64,000 nt of DNA from Stenotrophomonas maltophilia (GTDB taxonomy: Bacteria; Pseudomonadota; Gammaproteobacteria; Xanthomonadales; Xanthomonadaceae), in NCBI RefSeq assembly GCF_039555535.1, contig NZ_CP154630.1:1625001-1689000 (forward strand). Reading direction: 5' to 3'. Shown piece by piece: positions 54,086 through 62,650 of this stretch; the first letter of the stretch is position 1, and the number at the start of each line of letters is the position of its first letter. Below the pieces are notes generated by a model, which was given only the letters and a program-made list of their open reading frames with translations, ran no database searches and had not been told where the DNA came from. The position numbers and the translations under genes are program-made.

Positions 54086-54502
54086 TCAGCCGCCGCGACG
54101 CAGGCGTTCTTCGATGGCGAAGCACTGGTCCGGCTTCGGCTGCGGCGGGTTGAAGCTGACCGGCACCTGGATGGTGGCCGGCACCGGCTGGCCGTTGCGG
54201 GTGGCGGCATTGAACTGCCAGCCCTGAACGGCGGTCTTGGCCAGTTCATCCAGCTGCGGGTTGCCGGCGCCGGTGAGCAGCGCAACCTCGCTCGGCTTGC
54301 CGTCGGTGCCGATGGTCACCTTGAAGGTGCTGGTGCCGCCCACGCCCATGCAGGCCAGTTCAAGCGGGTACTGCGGCGGCGGCGTCTTCACCGCTGCGAC
54401 TTCGGTCGGCGCGGGCGGTGGTGGTGCCGGCGGCTCGGACGCGCCACAGCCGGCCAGGCCGGTCGCAGCGATCAGGGACAGGCTCAGCAAACGTACGTTC
54501 AT
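54086..54502 (-). CDS. lipoprotein with TonB-like C-terminal domain
   Basis: A 138-residue predicted lipoprotein (lipobox LAGC near residue 19), then a proline-rich linker and a TonB-type C-terminal fold ([20 protein letters not shown] ... [17 protein letters not shown]). The pattern is that of energy-transducer C-termini, but it is anchored by lipid and has no inner-membrane span, so it may not transduce energy. ATG 54502 overlaps the stop of the pterin dehydratase gene. Confidence 0.8.
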   Translation of the reverse strand: MNVRLLSLSLIAATGLAGCGASEPPAPPPPAPTEVAAVKTPPPQYPLELACMGVGGTSTFKVTIGTDGKPSEVALLTGAGNPQLDELAKTAVQGWQFNAATRNGQPVPATIQVPVSFNPPQPKPDQCFAIEERLRRGG

Positions 54503-54849
54503 GGCAGTTGCTCCGTCAGGGCCGAAGTCTTTGCAGCGCAGATGAAGTCGTTCTCGCTCAGGCCGCCCACGTCGTGGGTGGAAAAGCGCACGACCGCTCG
54601 GTCGTAATGCACGCCCAGGTCCGGATGGTGGTCCTCGTGGTGGGCAATCCAGGCCAGCGCGTTCACGAAGGCCATGGTGGCGTAGTAATCCTTGAAGCGG
54701 AAGGTGCGCGTCAGGGCCTGCCCGCCCTCGCTCAGCTCCCAGCCGGGAATCTGCGGCAGCAGTTCGGCCAGGCGGGCCTCGCCCAGCTTGTGGTCGCTGC
54801 CCTTGCGCGGCACGCAACGGGCCTGGGCCAGCGGAATCAGGTCGGCCAT
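54499..54849 (-). CDS. phhB: 4a-hydroxytetrahydrobiopterin dehydratase
   Basis: Recycles the 4a-hydroxytetrahydropterin formed by phenylalanine hydroxylase. The 116-residue protein has the DCoH/PCD core with [22 protein letters not shown] (His-His-x-x-His active site residues present) and [18 protein letters not shown] 54849 (MADLIPLAQ) fits the family start. No hydroxylase gene is nearby. Its stop overlaps the lipoprotein start (ATGA). Confidence 0.93.
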   Translation of the reverse strand: MADLIPLAQARCVPRKGSDHKLGEARLAELLPQIPGWELSEGGQALTRTFRFKDYYATMAFVNALAWIAHHEDHHPDLGVHYDRAVVRFSTHDVGGLSENDFICAAKTSALTEQLP

Positions 54850-54927
54850 CGGAATCTCCACCTCGTGTTGACTGAACAATGCGCCGGACGGTGTATAAAC
54901 CGTATGAGCGGCTGACGCTTACTTGGC

Positions 54928-54933
54928 TAGAAT
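54928..54933 (+). promoter_or_regulatory. -10 element of a leaderless nfuA promoter
   Basis: TAGAAT within TTGGCTAGAAT lies six bases before ATG 54940, so transcription would begin at or next to the A of the start codon. There is no Shine-Dalgarno sequence, which agrees with a leaderless mRNA. Confidence 0.6.
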
Positions 54934-54939
54934 AGCCTG

Positions 54940-55539
54940 ATGATCCAGATCTCCGACACTGCCCAGACCCATTTCCGCAAGCTGATCGAACGCGAGGGCG
55001 TGCCCGGCATGGGCGTGCGCCTCAGCGCGGTCGATCCCGGTACTCCGCGCGCTGACGCCCGGCTGGAGTTCGCCGAGCCGGCCGACCTGCTTGGCGACGA
55101 GTGGGCGGTGGACTGCGATGGCTTCACTCTCTACGTCGACGCGAGCAGTGTCGGCTGGCTCGACGGTGCCGAGATCGATATCGTCGCCGGCAGCGCCGGT
55201 ACCCAGCAGCTGACCATCAAGGCGCCGCGCATCAAGGGTGAAGCACCCGGCGATGCCGCCTCGCTGGTCGAGCGCGTGCACTGGGTTGTGGAGAATGAAA
55301 TCAACCCGCAGCTGGCCTCGCATGGCGGCAAGGTGGCCGTGCAGGAAGTCTCGGCCGAAGGCGTGGTGCTGCTTCGCTTCGGTGGTGGCTGCCAGGGCTG
55401 CGGCATGGCCGACGTGACCCTCAAGCAGGGCATTGAAAAGACCCTGATGGGCCGCGTGCCGGGCGTGACCGCCGTCCGCGACGCGACCGACCACGACAGT
55501 GGCCACGCGCCGTATATCCCTCGCGGCAACGCCGCCTGA
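54940..55539 (+). CDS. nfuA: Fe-S biogenesis protein NfuA
   Basis: NfuA carries [4Fe-4S] clusters to target enzymes, mainly under iron or oxidative stress. The 199-residue protein has a degenerate A-type scaffold domain without its cysteines (about residues 1-95) and a C-terminal Nfu domain with the cluster CxxC in [15 protein letters not shown]. Length and two-domain layout match E. coli NfuA (191). The repeat-rich membrane protein gene follows after 10 bp. Confidence 0.96.
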   Translation: MIQISDTAQTHFRKLIEREGVPGMGVRLSAVDPGTPRADARLEFAEPADLLGDEWAVDCDGFTLYVDASSVGWLDGAEIDIVAGSAGTQQLTIKAPRIKGEAPGDAASLVERVHWVVENEINPQLASHGGKVAVQEVSAEGVVLLRFGGGCQGCGMADVTLKQGIEKTLMGRVPGVTAVRDATDHDSGHAPYIPRGNAA

Positions 55540-55549
55540 TCGCTGACGC

Positions 55550-57313
55550 GTGCCTCTGACCCGGGCCGAGCAATTCATCGACCTGCTGCTGGCCCGCCAG
55601 CAGCCCAGGGCCGTCCTCGAGAAGACCACGCGCCTGCCGTATGGCTGGGCGCTGTGGCTGCGCTCGCTGGGTCCGTTGCCGCGGCCGCTGCACGCCAGCG
55701 AGTTGATCGCGGTGCTGTTGCCGCGCCCGCTGCCGGGGCCTCCGGGGCAGCTGCCCCGGTTGTCGCCGTGGCAGGCGGTGCGTCGTCTGTTCTGGCAGGA
55801 CTGGGATGCCGCGCCGCGCGACCAGCGCTGGATGCGCTGGATCTCGGCATTGGCCAGTGCGCTGCTGCATCTGCTGTTCTTCATGCTGCTGCTATGGGTA
55901 GCAGTGATCCGCACCACGGCACCGGAAGAAGAAGGCGCCGAAGGCCAGCGCGTGCAGGTGGAGTTCGTCGGTCGCGCCACCCAGGAAGGCGGCGGCGATC
56001 AGCCAGGTGCCGAAGCGGCGGCGGCTGCACCGCCGGGGCAGGTTGCAGCTGGCCAGGACGCAGGGGCCGCAACGGCGCCTGAGCCGCGCCCGGCGTCCGC
56101 GTCGGCAGCGGCGTCTGCATTCGCTCCGGCGGTGACGGCTAGCGTGCCACCGCCACCCGCCGAATCCGAGCCGGCGCCCGTCGCGGCACCGCCACCGTCA
56201 CCGGTGCAGGCCACTGAAGTAGCCGAGGCCAGTACGGATTTCGTGGTGCCACCGGTCAGCGTGCCGCGCACGGAGGTCAGCATCGTGCCGCGCGACACCA
56301 CGCCGACGGTGCGCGAGCGCAGCGTGCAGCCGGTGCAGGCGCCACCCACCCCGGCTCCGGTACGCACGCCTGAAGTCGCGGTGCGTGCGCCGTCGTTGCG
56401 TGACATCCAGGTACAGGAGCGCGAAGTCAGTACGGTCGATGCACCGGCGGTATCGCAACCGCTGCGCACGGCCGATGTGCAGGTCCGTGTGCCGCAGCGC
56501 GACGTGCAGGTGCGCGAGCGCGAAGTGCAGGCCGTGGTCGATCCGCAGGTGCGGATGGCTGCTGTGGCCGGGCGCGAGCCGACCGTGCGTGCGCCTGCCG
56601 GCCGTGACGTGCAGGTACGCGAGCGAGAAGTTGCGTCGGCACCCGCGGCGGCGCCCTCAACGTCCAGCGGCAGCGCGCCAGCGGCAACGGCGGCGCCTGC
56701 GGCCGGCACTGCAAGCCAGGCCAGCAGCAGCACGCCACGGTCGTCCGCCTCCAGCACGACACCGGCCCAGGCCGGCGCGCGTCCGGCTCCCAACCCGGGC
56801 AACTGGGCCACGCCTGCCAAGGGCGACGACTGGGGCGCGTCGAGCCGCAACCACGACGGCGCCAGCAGGGGTGCAAGCCAGGCCAGTGTGGCCGGCAAGG
56901 GCAATGGCCTGTTCAATGCCGATGGCAGCGTGCGCGTGCCGGGGCAGCAGGGTGACGGTCACGCCGAGCGTGGCGCCCCCGGCGGCGCCAATGATGGCTG
57001 GAGCAAGGAGCGCATCGCGCAGTCCGGCACCTGGTTGAAGCGGCCACCGTACGATTACACGCCGACCTCGTTCGACAAGTACTGGGTGCCGCAGGAATCA
57101 CTGCTGGCCGAATGGGTGCGCAAGGGCATCAAGTCGATGGAGATTCCGTTGCCGGGCACCGGTACGAAGATCTCCTGTGTAATCTCGATCCTGCAGGCGG
57201 GTGGAGGCTGTGGCCTTACCAATCCGAACATGCAGGACCAGCCGGCCGTGGCACGGCCGCCGCCGGACATTCCCTTCAAGAAAGAGCTGCAGGAAGACAA
57301 CGGCAGCCGCTAG
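55550..57313 (+). CDS. transmembrane repetitive protein
   Basis: I know this type only as 'transmembrane repetitive protein' in xanthomonads; function unknown. The 587-residue protein has a cytoplasmic N-terminus, one membrane span (about residues 103-121, ALLHLLFFMLLLWVAVI), a long Pro/Ala/Val-rich periplasmic stalk with repeats of DVQVREREV (about 285-365), a low-complexity linker and a conserved C-terminus (about 500-587) with two cysteines. The overall shape recalls TonB/TolA stalk proteins. The start is GTG 55550, 10 bp after nfuA. Confidence 0.75.
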   Translation: MPLTRAEQFIDLLLARQQPRAVLEKTTRLPYGWALWLRSLGPLPRPLHASELIAVLLPRPLPGPPGQLPRLSPWQAVRRLFWQDWDAAPRDQRWMRWISALASALLHLLFFMLLLWVAVIRTTAPEEEGAEGQRVQVEFVGRATQEGGGDQPGAEAAAAAPPGQVAAGQDAGAATAPEPRPASASAAASAFAPAVTASVPPPPAESEPAPVAAPPPSPVQATEVAEASTDFVVPPVSVPRTEVSIVPRDTTPTVRERSVQPVQAPPTPAPVRTPEVAVRAPSLRDIQVQEREVSTVDAPAVSQPLRTADVQVRVPQRDVQVREREVQAVVDPQVRMAAVAGREPTVRAPAGRDVQVREREVASAPAAAPSTSSGSAPAATAAPAAGTASQASSSTPRSSASSTTPAQAGARPAPNPGNWATPAKGDDWGASSRNHDGASRGASQASVAGKGNGLFNADGSVRVPGQQGDGHAERGAPGGANDGWSKERIAQSGTWLKRPPYDYTPTSFDKYWVPQESLLAEWVRKGIKSMEIPLPGTGTKISCVISILQAGGGCGLTNPNMQDQPAVARPPPDIPFKKELQEDNGSR

Positions 57314-57360
57314 CGGCTGCCGTTGTCCACGCATGTTCCCTATCCCCGCGCCGTTGGCGC

Positions 57361-57387
57361 GCCCCCTTGAACAACAAGGGGGCTTTT
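57361..57387 (+). terminator. terminator after the repetitive protein gene
   Basis: GCCCCCTTG-AACAA-CAAGGGGGC followed by TTTT is a standard intrinsic terminator 47 bp past the stop. A second hairpin (AACGGCAGCCGC / GCGGCTGCCGTT, 57299-57324) contains the stop codon itself. Confidence 0.75.
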
Positions 57388-57431
57388 CGCTGGACCCACC
57401 GCGGGATGTGGCGGTCGTGCTGGCGTGCTTT

Positions 57432-57484
57432 GGTGGGTGCCAACCTTGGTTGGCGCAGAAGCGCCGACCAAGGTCGGCCTCTAC
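57432..57484. repeat. SMAG-type palindromic repeats
   Basis: An inverted pair with arms GTGCCAACCTTGGTTGGC and GCCGACCAAGGTCGGC, ending in CTAC at 57484, 13 bp from the end of the barstar gene. Confidence 0.75.
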
Positions 57485-57497
57485 CAGGGCGTTGCGC

Positions 57498-57911
57498 TTA
57501 CGCGCTCTGCGACAGGAACACCCAGAACGGCACATCGCGGCCGACCCAGTCACGGCTGGCCTCATCCATCACATCCAGCAGGGTGTCGAAGTCCTTCTGG
57601 GTGGCGGCACGCAGTGCATCCACGTCGGCCAGGAACAGCGCGTAGCCGTTGGCCGGCAGCCATTGCAGGTCGCGCAGGTTGTCCGACAGCGCATCCCAGT
57701 TGCCGCCGAAGCCCGCCGGGAAATCCAGCTGCGCCGCCAGCCGTGCCAGCAGGGTGCGCTTGTCGGCCACGCCTTCCAGATCGATGCGGATCACCTTCAG
57801 GCCGGCGTCGCGCATCGCGGCGGCCAATGCGCTGATGTCGTCGCTGTCGATGGCGTAGACGCCAGCGTTGTTGATGTCATGCAGGCCGAGGCCGAAATCG
57901 TCATGGCTCAT
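57498..57911 (-). CDS. barstar-family ribonuclease inhibitor
   Basis: A 137-residue cytoplasmic protein with the barstar fold: IRIDLEGVADKRTLLARLAAQLDFP, FGGNWDALSDNLRDLQWL (the inhibitor's RNase-contacting helix with Asp and Trp) and a C-terminal strand. It would bind and block the RNase encoded just before it. Its ATG shares one base with the RNase stop (TGATG), so it is made together with the toxin. It is longer than barstar of Bacillus (90 residues), mainly by N- and C-terminal additions. Confidence 0.9.
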   Translation of the reverse strand: MSHDDFGLGLHDINNAGVYAIDSDDISALAAAMRDAGLKVIRIDLEGVADKRTLLARLAAQLDFPAGFGGNWDALSDNLRDLQWLPANGYALFLADVDALRAATQKDFDTLLDVMDEASRDWVGRDVPFWVFLSQSA

Positions 57912-58363
57912 CACTGCGCTCCCTGGGCCGGTACGGTGAAGCTGCGGAATGATTCGTAGTGGTCGTCGGTGTAGTACCACGCCTCCGCCGGATCACCGCC
58001 GGTGACGATGCGGCGCGTGCCACGGGTGCGTGCGCCGGGGGTGTCCACGGTGTATTCGCGGTAGTAACCGCGCGGGCGCTGCGGCAGCTGTTGTTCGCGG
58101 TTGCCGAAGGTACTGCCGTCCTGGCGGTGCGGGAACGGCCCGCCGCGCTGGATCAGGGCGATGGTCTGCCGGGCTTCGGCGGGCAGGAAGGCGGGCAGGC
58201 CACTGTCATTGCCTGCGCCGGCAGCGGCCGGCGCACGCGCGGCGGGTGTGCCCTGCAGTTCCGGTGCGAACTGTGGCGCCGGAGGGCGCTGCATGAAATG
58301 GTTGACGACCAGGCCGAGCAGCAGCAGGGCGATGGCGGTGATCAGCAGCCGGGGGTTGCGCAT
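57911..58363 (-). CDS. exported barnase-type ribonuclease
   Basis: A 150-residue protein with an N-terminal signal or anchor (MRNPRLLITAIALLLLGLVV), an Ala/Pro linker, and a guanyl-specific RNase domain (about residues 60-145). The catalytic set is visible: Glu in YYREYTVDTPG, Arg in TRGTRRIVTGG and His in YYTDDHYESFRSF. It would cleave RNA outside the cytoplasm, for nutrient use or against competitors. I chose ATG 58363 because the signal peptide starts there. The inhibitor follows immediately. Confidence 0.9.
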   Translation of the reverse strand: MRNPRLLITAIALLLLGLVVNHFMQRPPAPQFAPELQGTPAARAPAAAGAGNDSGLPAFLPAEARQTIALIQRGGPFPHRQDGSTFGNREQQLPQRPRGYYREYTVDTPGARTRGTRRIVTGGDPAEAWYYTDDHYESFRSFTVPAQGAQ

Positions 58364-58583
58364 GGGCAGGGGCGGGCAGGGGTGGTGGCAGGCACTGTAG
58401 CGCTCCTGCGCTGCACGGTGCATGAGGAGCGCGGTGCGTCACCGGTGCGTAACAATTGCCGTCGTGCTCACTGGCAGGACGCAATTTCCTTTACATCCCC
58501 CTTGGTAATCTGGCGGTCTGTCCCCATCATTCACCGCGCAACGCCCGACACCGTCGGGTGCCCTCGCAATCAGGAGATGCATC

Positions 58584-59195
58584 ATGGCCTACACCCTGCC
58601 CAAGCTGTCCTACGCCTACGACGCGCTGGAACCGCATATCGATGCGGCGACGATGGAAATCCATCACACCAAGCATCACCAGACCTACATCAACAACGTC
58701 AACGCGGCGCTGGAAGGCACCGAGTACGCTGACCTGCCGGTCGAAGAACTGGTGAAGAAGCTCAAGTCGCTGCCGGAGAACCTGCAGGGCCCGGTGCGCA
58801 ACAATGGTGGCGGCCATGCCAACCACTCGCTGTTCTGGACCGTGATGGCGCCGAACGCGGGCGGCAACCCGGTGGGTGACGTGGCCAAGGCCATCGACAA
58901 GGACCTGGGCGGTTTCGACAAGTTCAAGGACGCCTTCACCAAGGCCGCGCTGACCCGTTTCGGCAGTGGCTGGGCATGGCTGAGCGTGACCCCGGACAAG
59001 AAGGTCGTGGTCGAGAGCACCGGCAACCAGGACAGCCCGCTGATGGAGGGCAACACGCCGATCCTGGGCCTGGACGTGTGGGAACACGCGTACTACCTGA
59101 AGTACCAGAACCGCCGTCCGGAATACATCGGCGCGTTCTTCAACGTCATCGACTGGAACGAAGTCGAGCGCCGTTACCAGGAAGCGATCGCCTGA
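58584..59195 (+). CDS. sodA: superoxide dismutase, Mn type
   Basis: Dismutes superoxide in the cytoplasm. The 203-residue protein has the four metal ligands in [25 protein letters not shown] and [18 protein letters not shown]. The active-site Gln is in GNQDSPLM and Gly precedes HANH, the Mn-type pattern rather than the Fe-type. A strong ribosome site (AGGAGA) precedes ATG 58584. An intrinsic terminator follows 25 bp after the stop. Confidence 0.96.
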   Translation: MAYTLPKLSYAYDALEPHIDAATMEIHHTKHHQTYINNVNAALEGTEYADLPVEELVKKLKSLPENLQGPVRNNGGGHANHSLFWTVMAPNAGGNPVGDVAKAIDKDLGGFDKFKDAFTKAALTRFGSGWAWLSVTPDKKVVVESTGNQDSPLMEGNTPILGLDVWEHAYYLKYQNRRPEYIGAFFNVIDWNEVERRYQEAIA

Positions 59196-59220
59196 TTGCC
59201 GTAATGGGATGAAGCGAAGA

Positions 59221-59246
59221 GGCCGGGGGAAACCCCGGCCTTTTTT
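59221..59246 (+). terminator. sodA terminator
   Basis: GGCCGGGG-GAAA-CCCCGGCC followed by six T residues, 25 bp past the sodA stop. Confidence 0.93.
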
Positions 59247-59269
59247 GTTTCCCGGATTCTGGACGTCGG

Positions 59270-59368
59270 GTAGGACCTGGTGGGTGCCGACCTTGGTCGG
59301 CACGGAGGCACCTGCGCGCGCGGCAGGGATGTGCCGACCAAGGTCGGCACCCACCGTCGGCACCCACC
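59270..59368. repeat. SMAG-type palindromic repeats
   Basis: GTAG at 59270 and a pair of arms GTGCCGACCTTGGTCGGCAC and GTGCCGACCAAGGTCGGCAC about 30 bases apart, with an extra partial CGTCGGCACCCACC copy. It separates sodA from the converging EEP-like gene. Confidence 0.8.
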
Positions 59369-59384
59369 GGGGCCGGAGGCGGGG

Positions 59385-60233
59385 TTACTCGGTCGTGGCC
59401 GTATCACCCTGCAGGCGCAGGGTGGCCATCACGCCCAGGCGCAGGCCGGGCAGATCGCCGTCGGCGGGCAGCAGGATCGGCTGCTGGCGGATGCCGCCGA
59501 AGTGCTTGACCTGGAACAGCACGTCCAGGCCGTGACCACTGGCGCCGCCGCCGCTGGCCGCCGGGGGCTCGGGGCGACCGCCAGGATTGCGCCGGGCCGG
59601 CTGGAAGCCGGGGGTGCTGCGTACCAGTTCCACCGTGGTCGCGGAGAAATCACCGGCGATCAGGCTGGGCATGCCCTCGGCGGTGGCGCCGATCCAGGTC
59701 ATCAGGTCGCTGGTCTGGTGCTGGCGCGCGGTGGTCTCGTCCGGGTCCGGGCGCAGCCGCGCCACATAGATGTTGACCAGCGCCTCGCCCAGCTTCAGCC
59801 GCATCATGCCGGCCGCACTGAAGGTGCCGGGTGGGTGCAGCAGGGTCACGCCATCCTCGCTGACCGGCAGCCGGGTCAGCATGGCGTTGCCATGCCGCAG
59901 CGGCTGGCTGGGCGGGTCGGCGGTAACGAAGTCGCAGCTGTAGCGCAGCCGGCTGGCCAGCCAGCAGGCCGGATTGCGGCCCTGCTGCTGCAGCACCTGC
60001 TGCACCGAGATCACGTCAGGCCGCAGCTCGGTGAGCAGCTTTGCCACCTGTTCGCGACGCAGCTTCCACTGCGCGTCATCGCGACTGGGCAGTTCCAGTG
60101 CGGCCACGGTCAGCTGGCGCGGCTCGGCGTCACCGTTTGCGCTGGCCGGCACCTGCGTCCGAGCCTGGGCCGGCAACGCCAGCACCATTGCGAGGCAGCT
60201 GAGCAGGAGACGGGCGTGGGCGAGGGGGCGCAT
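59385..60233 (-). CDS. EEP-fold protein with lost catalytic residues
   Basis: A 282-residue exported protein (signal peptide ends near LPAQAR) clearly related to the EEP gene at 47.3 kb: both have WLASRLRY/WLASQLGY, GNAMLTR/GNALLTR and IAGDF. Here the catalytic Glu motif LQEV reads VQQV, GDFN reads GDFS, IDHIFF reads LDVLFQ, and SDHYGV reads LRLGV. Metal-dependent hydrolysis is therefore unlikely, though the frame is intact. It may be a binding protein. ATG 60233 has no clear ribosome site. Confidence 0.82.
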   Translation of the reverse strand: MRPLAHARLLLSCLAMVLALPAQARTQVPASANGDAEPRQLTVAALELPSRDDAQWKLRREQVAKLLTELRPDVISVQQVLQQQGRNPACWLASRLRYSCDFVTADPPSQPLRHGNAMLTRLPVSEDGVTLLHPPGTFSAAGMMRLKLGEALVNIYVARLRPDPDETTARQHQTSDLMTWIGATAEGMPSLIAGDFSATTVELVRSTPGFQPARRNPGGRPEPPAASGGGASGHGLDVLFQVKHFGGIRQQPILLPADGDLPGLRLGVMATLRLQGDTATTE

Positions 60234-60395
60234 AACGATAAGTTTACGCTTTTGTCGTGGAGGTGCCGTGACTTCCGGCAGGGCCCAAGCTGCCTGCCAT
60301 GGATTGGCACCGTTGTCATGCAGCCCTGCAGCGTGCTTCGCAAGCCCCGGTTCCGGTAACCTTGCGCCTTTCGCTTTGCAGGATTGCCTTACAGG

Positions 60396-61961
60396 ATGAG
60401 CCACGACGCAGTTGCCCCCATCGCCGGCCAGGGAAAGATGCCGCGCCAGATCCCGTACATCATCGGCAATGAGGCCTGCGAGCGGTTCAGTTTCTACGGG
60501 ATGCGCAACATCCTGGTGCAGTTCCTGATCACCTCGCTGCTGCTGCAGGAAATCACTGCGGAAGGGCGTGCCGGTGAAGCCAAGGACATCATGCACAGCT
60601 TCATGATCGGCGTGTATTTCTTCCCGCTGCTCGGTGGCTGGCTGGCCGACAGGTTCTTTGGCAAGTACCACACCATCCTGTGGTTCAGCCTGGTCTACTG
60701 CGCCGGCCACCTGTGCCTGGCGCTGTTCGAGAACAGCCGCGAGGGCTTCTTCCTCGGCCTGGGCCTGATCGCGCTGGGCGCCGGTGGCATCAAGCCGCTG
60801 GTGGCCTCGTTCATGGGTGACCAGTTCGACCAGAGCAACAAGCACCTGGCCAAGATCGTGTTCGACGCGTTCTACTGGATCATCAACTTCGGCTCGCTGT
60901 TCGCCTCGCTGCTGATTCCGCTGGTGCTGAAGAACTGGGGCCCGCAGTGGGCGTTCGGTATCCCGGGCATCCTGATGTTCGTTGCCACCTTCGTGTTCTG
61001 GCTCGGCCGCAAGCGCTACGTGCTGGTGCCGCTGCCGCCGAAGGATCCGCATTCGTTCGCCAACGTGGTGCGCACCGCGCTGACCGCGCGCGTGGCGGGC
61101 CAGGGGCGTCCGGGCCTGGTGATCGCGGTGCTCGGCCTGGTGCTGGCAGTGGCTTCGTTCGGCCTGGTGGGCTCGCTGGGCATCGTGATCTGCCTGTGCC
61201 TGGCGCTGGTATCGATCCTGGCCGGTATCGGTGGTGGCACCTGGCTGCAGCTGGATCGCGCCCGTGGCCTGCATCCGGCCGAAGCGGTTGAAGGCGTGCG
61301 CTCGGTGCTGCGCGTTCTGGTGATCTTCGCCCTGACCACGCCGTTCTTCTCGCTGTTCGACCAGAAGGCCTCGACCTGGGTCCTGCAGGGCCAGCAGATG
61401 CAGATGCCCAGCTGGTTCACCGCCTCGCAGATGCAGGCGCTGAACCCGCTGCTGGTGATGATCCTGATCCCGTTCAACAACCTCGTCCTGTACCCGGCCC
61501 TGCGCCGCTTCGGCTTCGAGCCAACCGCGCTGCGCCGGATGACCGCCGGTATCGCCTTCAGTGGCCTGGCCTGGATCGTGGTCGGCGGTATCCAGGTGGT
61601 GATGGACGGGGGCAACGCCATGTCGATCTTCTGGCAGGTGCTGCCGTACGCGCTGCTGACCTTCGGTGAGGTGCTGGTCTCGGCCACCGGCCTGGAATTC
61701 GCCTACAGCCAGGCGCCGCAGGCGATGAAGGGCGTGGTGATGAGCTTCTGGAACCTGACCACCACCATCGGCAACCTGTGGGTGCTGCTGTCCAATGCCG
61801 CCGTGCGCAATGACACGGTGACCCACAAGATCGCCAGTACCGGCCTGAGCGAGGCGGCATTCCTGATGTTCTTCTTCGCCGGTTTCGCCTTCGTCGCGGC
61901 GTTGGCCTTCGGTTGGTACGCGAAACGCTATCGTATGGTCGACAACTACCGTAGCGCCTGA
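60396..61961 (+). CDS. POT-family proton-dependent oligopeptide transporter
   Basis: Imports di- and tripeptides or similar solutes with protons. The 521-residue protein has 12-14 hydrophobic segments and the POT signature ACERFSFYGMRNILVQFL (ExxERFxxYG) near the N-terminus, plus FDAFYWIINFGSLFASLL. The QKASTWVLQGQQM region fits the peptide-transporter C-terminal half. I chose ATG 60396 (MSHDAVAP); a TTG four codons upstream is possible. The rhomboid gene follows after 7 bp. Confidence 0.92.
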   Translation: MSHDAVAPIAGQGKMPRQIPYIIGNEACERFSFYGMRNILVQFLITSLLLQEITAEGRAGEAKDIMHSFMIGVYFFPLLGGWLADRFFGKYHTILWFSLVYCAGHLCLALFENSREGFFLGLGLIALGAGGIKPLVASFMGDQFDQSNKHLAKIVFDAFYWIINFGSLFASLLIPLVLKNWGPQWAFGIPGILMFVATFVFWLGRKRYVLVPLPPKDPHSFANVVRTALTARVAGQGRPGLVIAVLGLVLAVASFGLVGSLGIVICLCLALVSILAGIGGGTWLQLDRARGLHPAEAVEGVRSVLRVLVIFALTTPFFSLFDQKASTWVLQGQQMQMPSWFTASQMQALNPLLVMILIPFNNLVLYPALRRFGFEPTALRRMTAGIAFSGLAWIVVGGIQVVMDGGNAMSIFWQVLPYALLTFGEVLVSATGLEFAYSQAPQAMKGVVMSFWNLTTTIGNLWVLLSNAAVRNDTVTHKIASTGLSEAAFLMFFFAGFAFVAALAFGWYAKRYRMVDNYRSA

Positions 61962-61968
61962 GCCTGAC

Positions 61969-62595
61969 ATGACCCCCGTCAATCTGCTGTTGATCGCCAT
62001 CACCGCCATCCTGTCGTGGATGGCGTTCAACAACCGCAAGCTGGCCGACCGCCTGATCCTGTGGCCGCCGGCCATCGACCGTCACCGCCAGTACGACCGG
62101 CTGGTGACCTATGGCTTCATCCACGCGGACTGGTCGCACCTGATCTTCAACATGATCACCCTGTTCTTCTTCGGGGGATTCATCGAGAGTGTGATGGTGC
62201 AGCTCACCGGCAGCTACCTCACCTACCCGGCGTTCTACATCGGAGCGCTGCTGGTCTCGATCCTGCCCAGCTACCTGAAGAACCAGAAGAACCCGAACTA
62301 CCTCAGCCTCGGCGCGTCCGGAGCGGTGTCGGCGGTGCTGTTCGCCTTCATCCTGATCAAGCCGTGGTCGATCATCCTGGTGTTCTTCATCCCGGCACCG
62401 GCGATTGTCTATGCCGCGTTCTACGTGGGCTACAGCATCTGGATGGACAAGCGCGGTGGTGATCGCATCAACCACAGCGCGCACCTGGCCGGTGCAGCGT
62501 TCGGCGTGATCTTCATGCTGGCCATGCAGCCGAGCATCTTCACCCACTTCCTGCGCGAACTCTCCAACCCGACCTTCCGCCTCGGCGGCGGTTGA
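61969..62595 (+). CDS. rhomboid family intramembrane serine protease
   Basis: A 208-residue membrane protein with six spans. The catalytic serine is in LSLGASGAVSAVL and the histidine in INHSAHLAGAAFG; the first loop has HADWSHLIFNM. Rhomboids cleave substrates within the membrane; the substrate here is unknown. It lies 7 bp after the POT transporter gene and may be cotranscribed with it. Confidence 0.92.
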   Translation: MTPVNLLLIAITAILSWMAFNNRKLADRLILWPPAIDRHRQYDRLVTYGFIHADWSHLIFNMITLFFFGGFIESVMVQLTGSYLTYPAFYIGALLVSILPSYLKNQKNPNYLSLGASGAVSAVLFAFILIKPWSIILVFFIPAPAIVYAAFYVGYSIWMDKRGGDRINHSAHLAGAAFGVIFMLAMQPSIFTHFLRELSNPTFRLGGG

Positions 62596-62599
62596 GGGG

Positions 62600-62630
62600 C
62601 CGGGGTCGGATCCGCTGGATCCGACCCCGG
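62600..62630. repeat. GGATCC-centred palindrome, likely terminator or REP unit
   Basis: CGGGGTCGGATCC-GCT-GGATCCGACCCCG is a perfect 13-bp stem (14 with flanking C-G) between the rhomboid gene and the converging small gene. It has no T-run and is unlike the SMAG heads, so it may belong to another repeat family. Confidence 0.65.
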
Positions 62631-62650
62631 GGCAGGGCCTCCGCTCCTGG

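Noticed and set aside
59385..62075. Possible 896-residue protein extending the EEP-like gene over the POT transporter gene
   Set aside because: The upstream two thirds are antisense to a clear POT transporter; the signal peptide at 60233 marks the true start.
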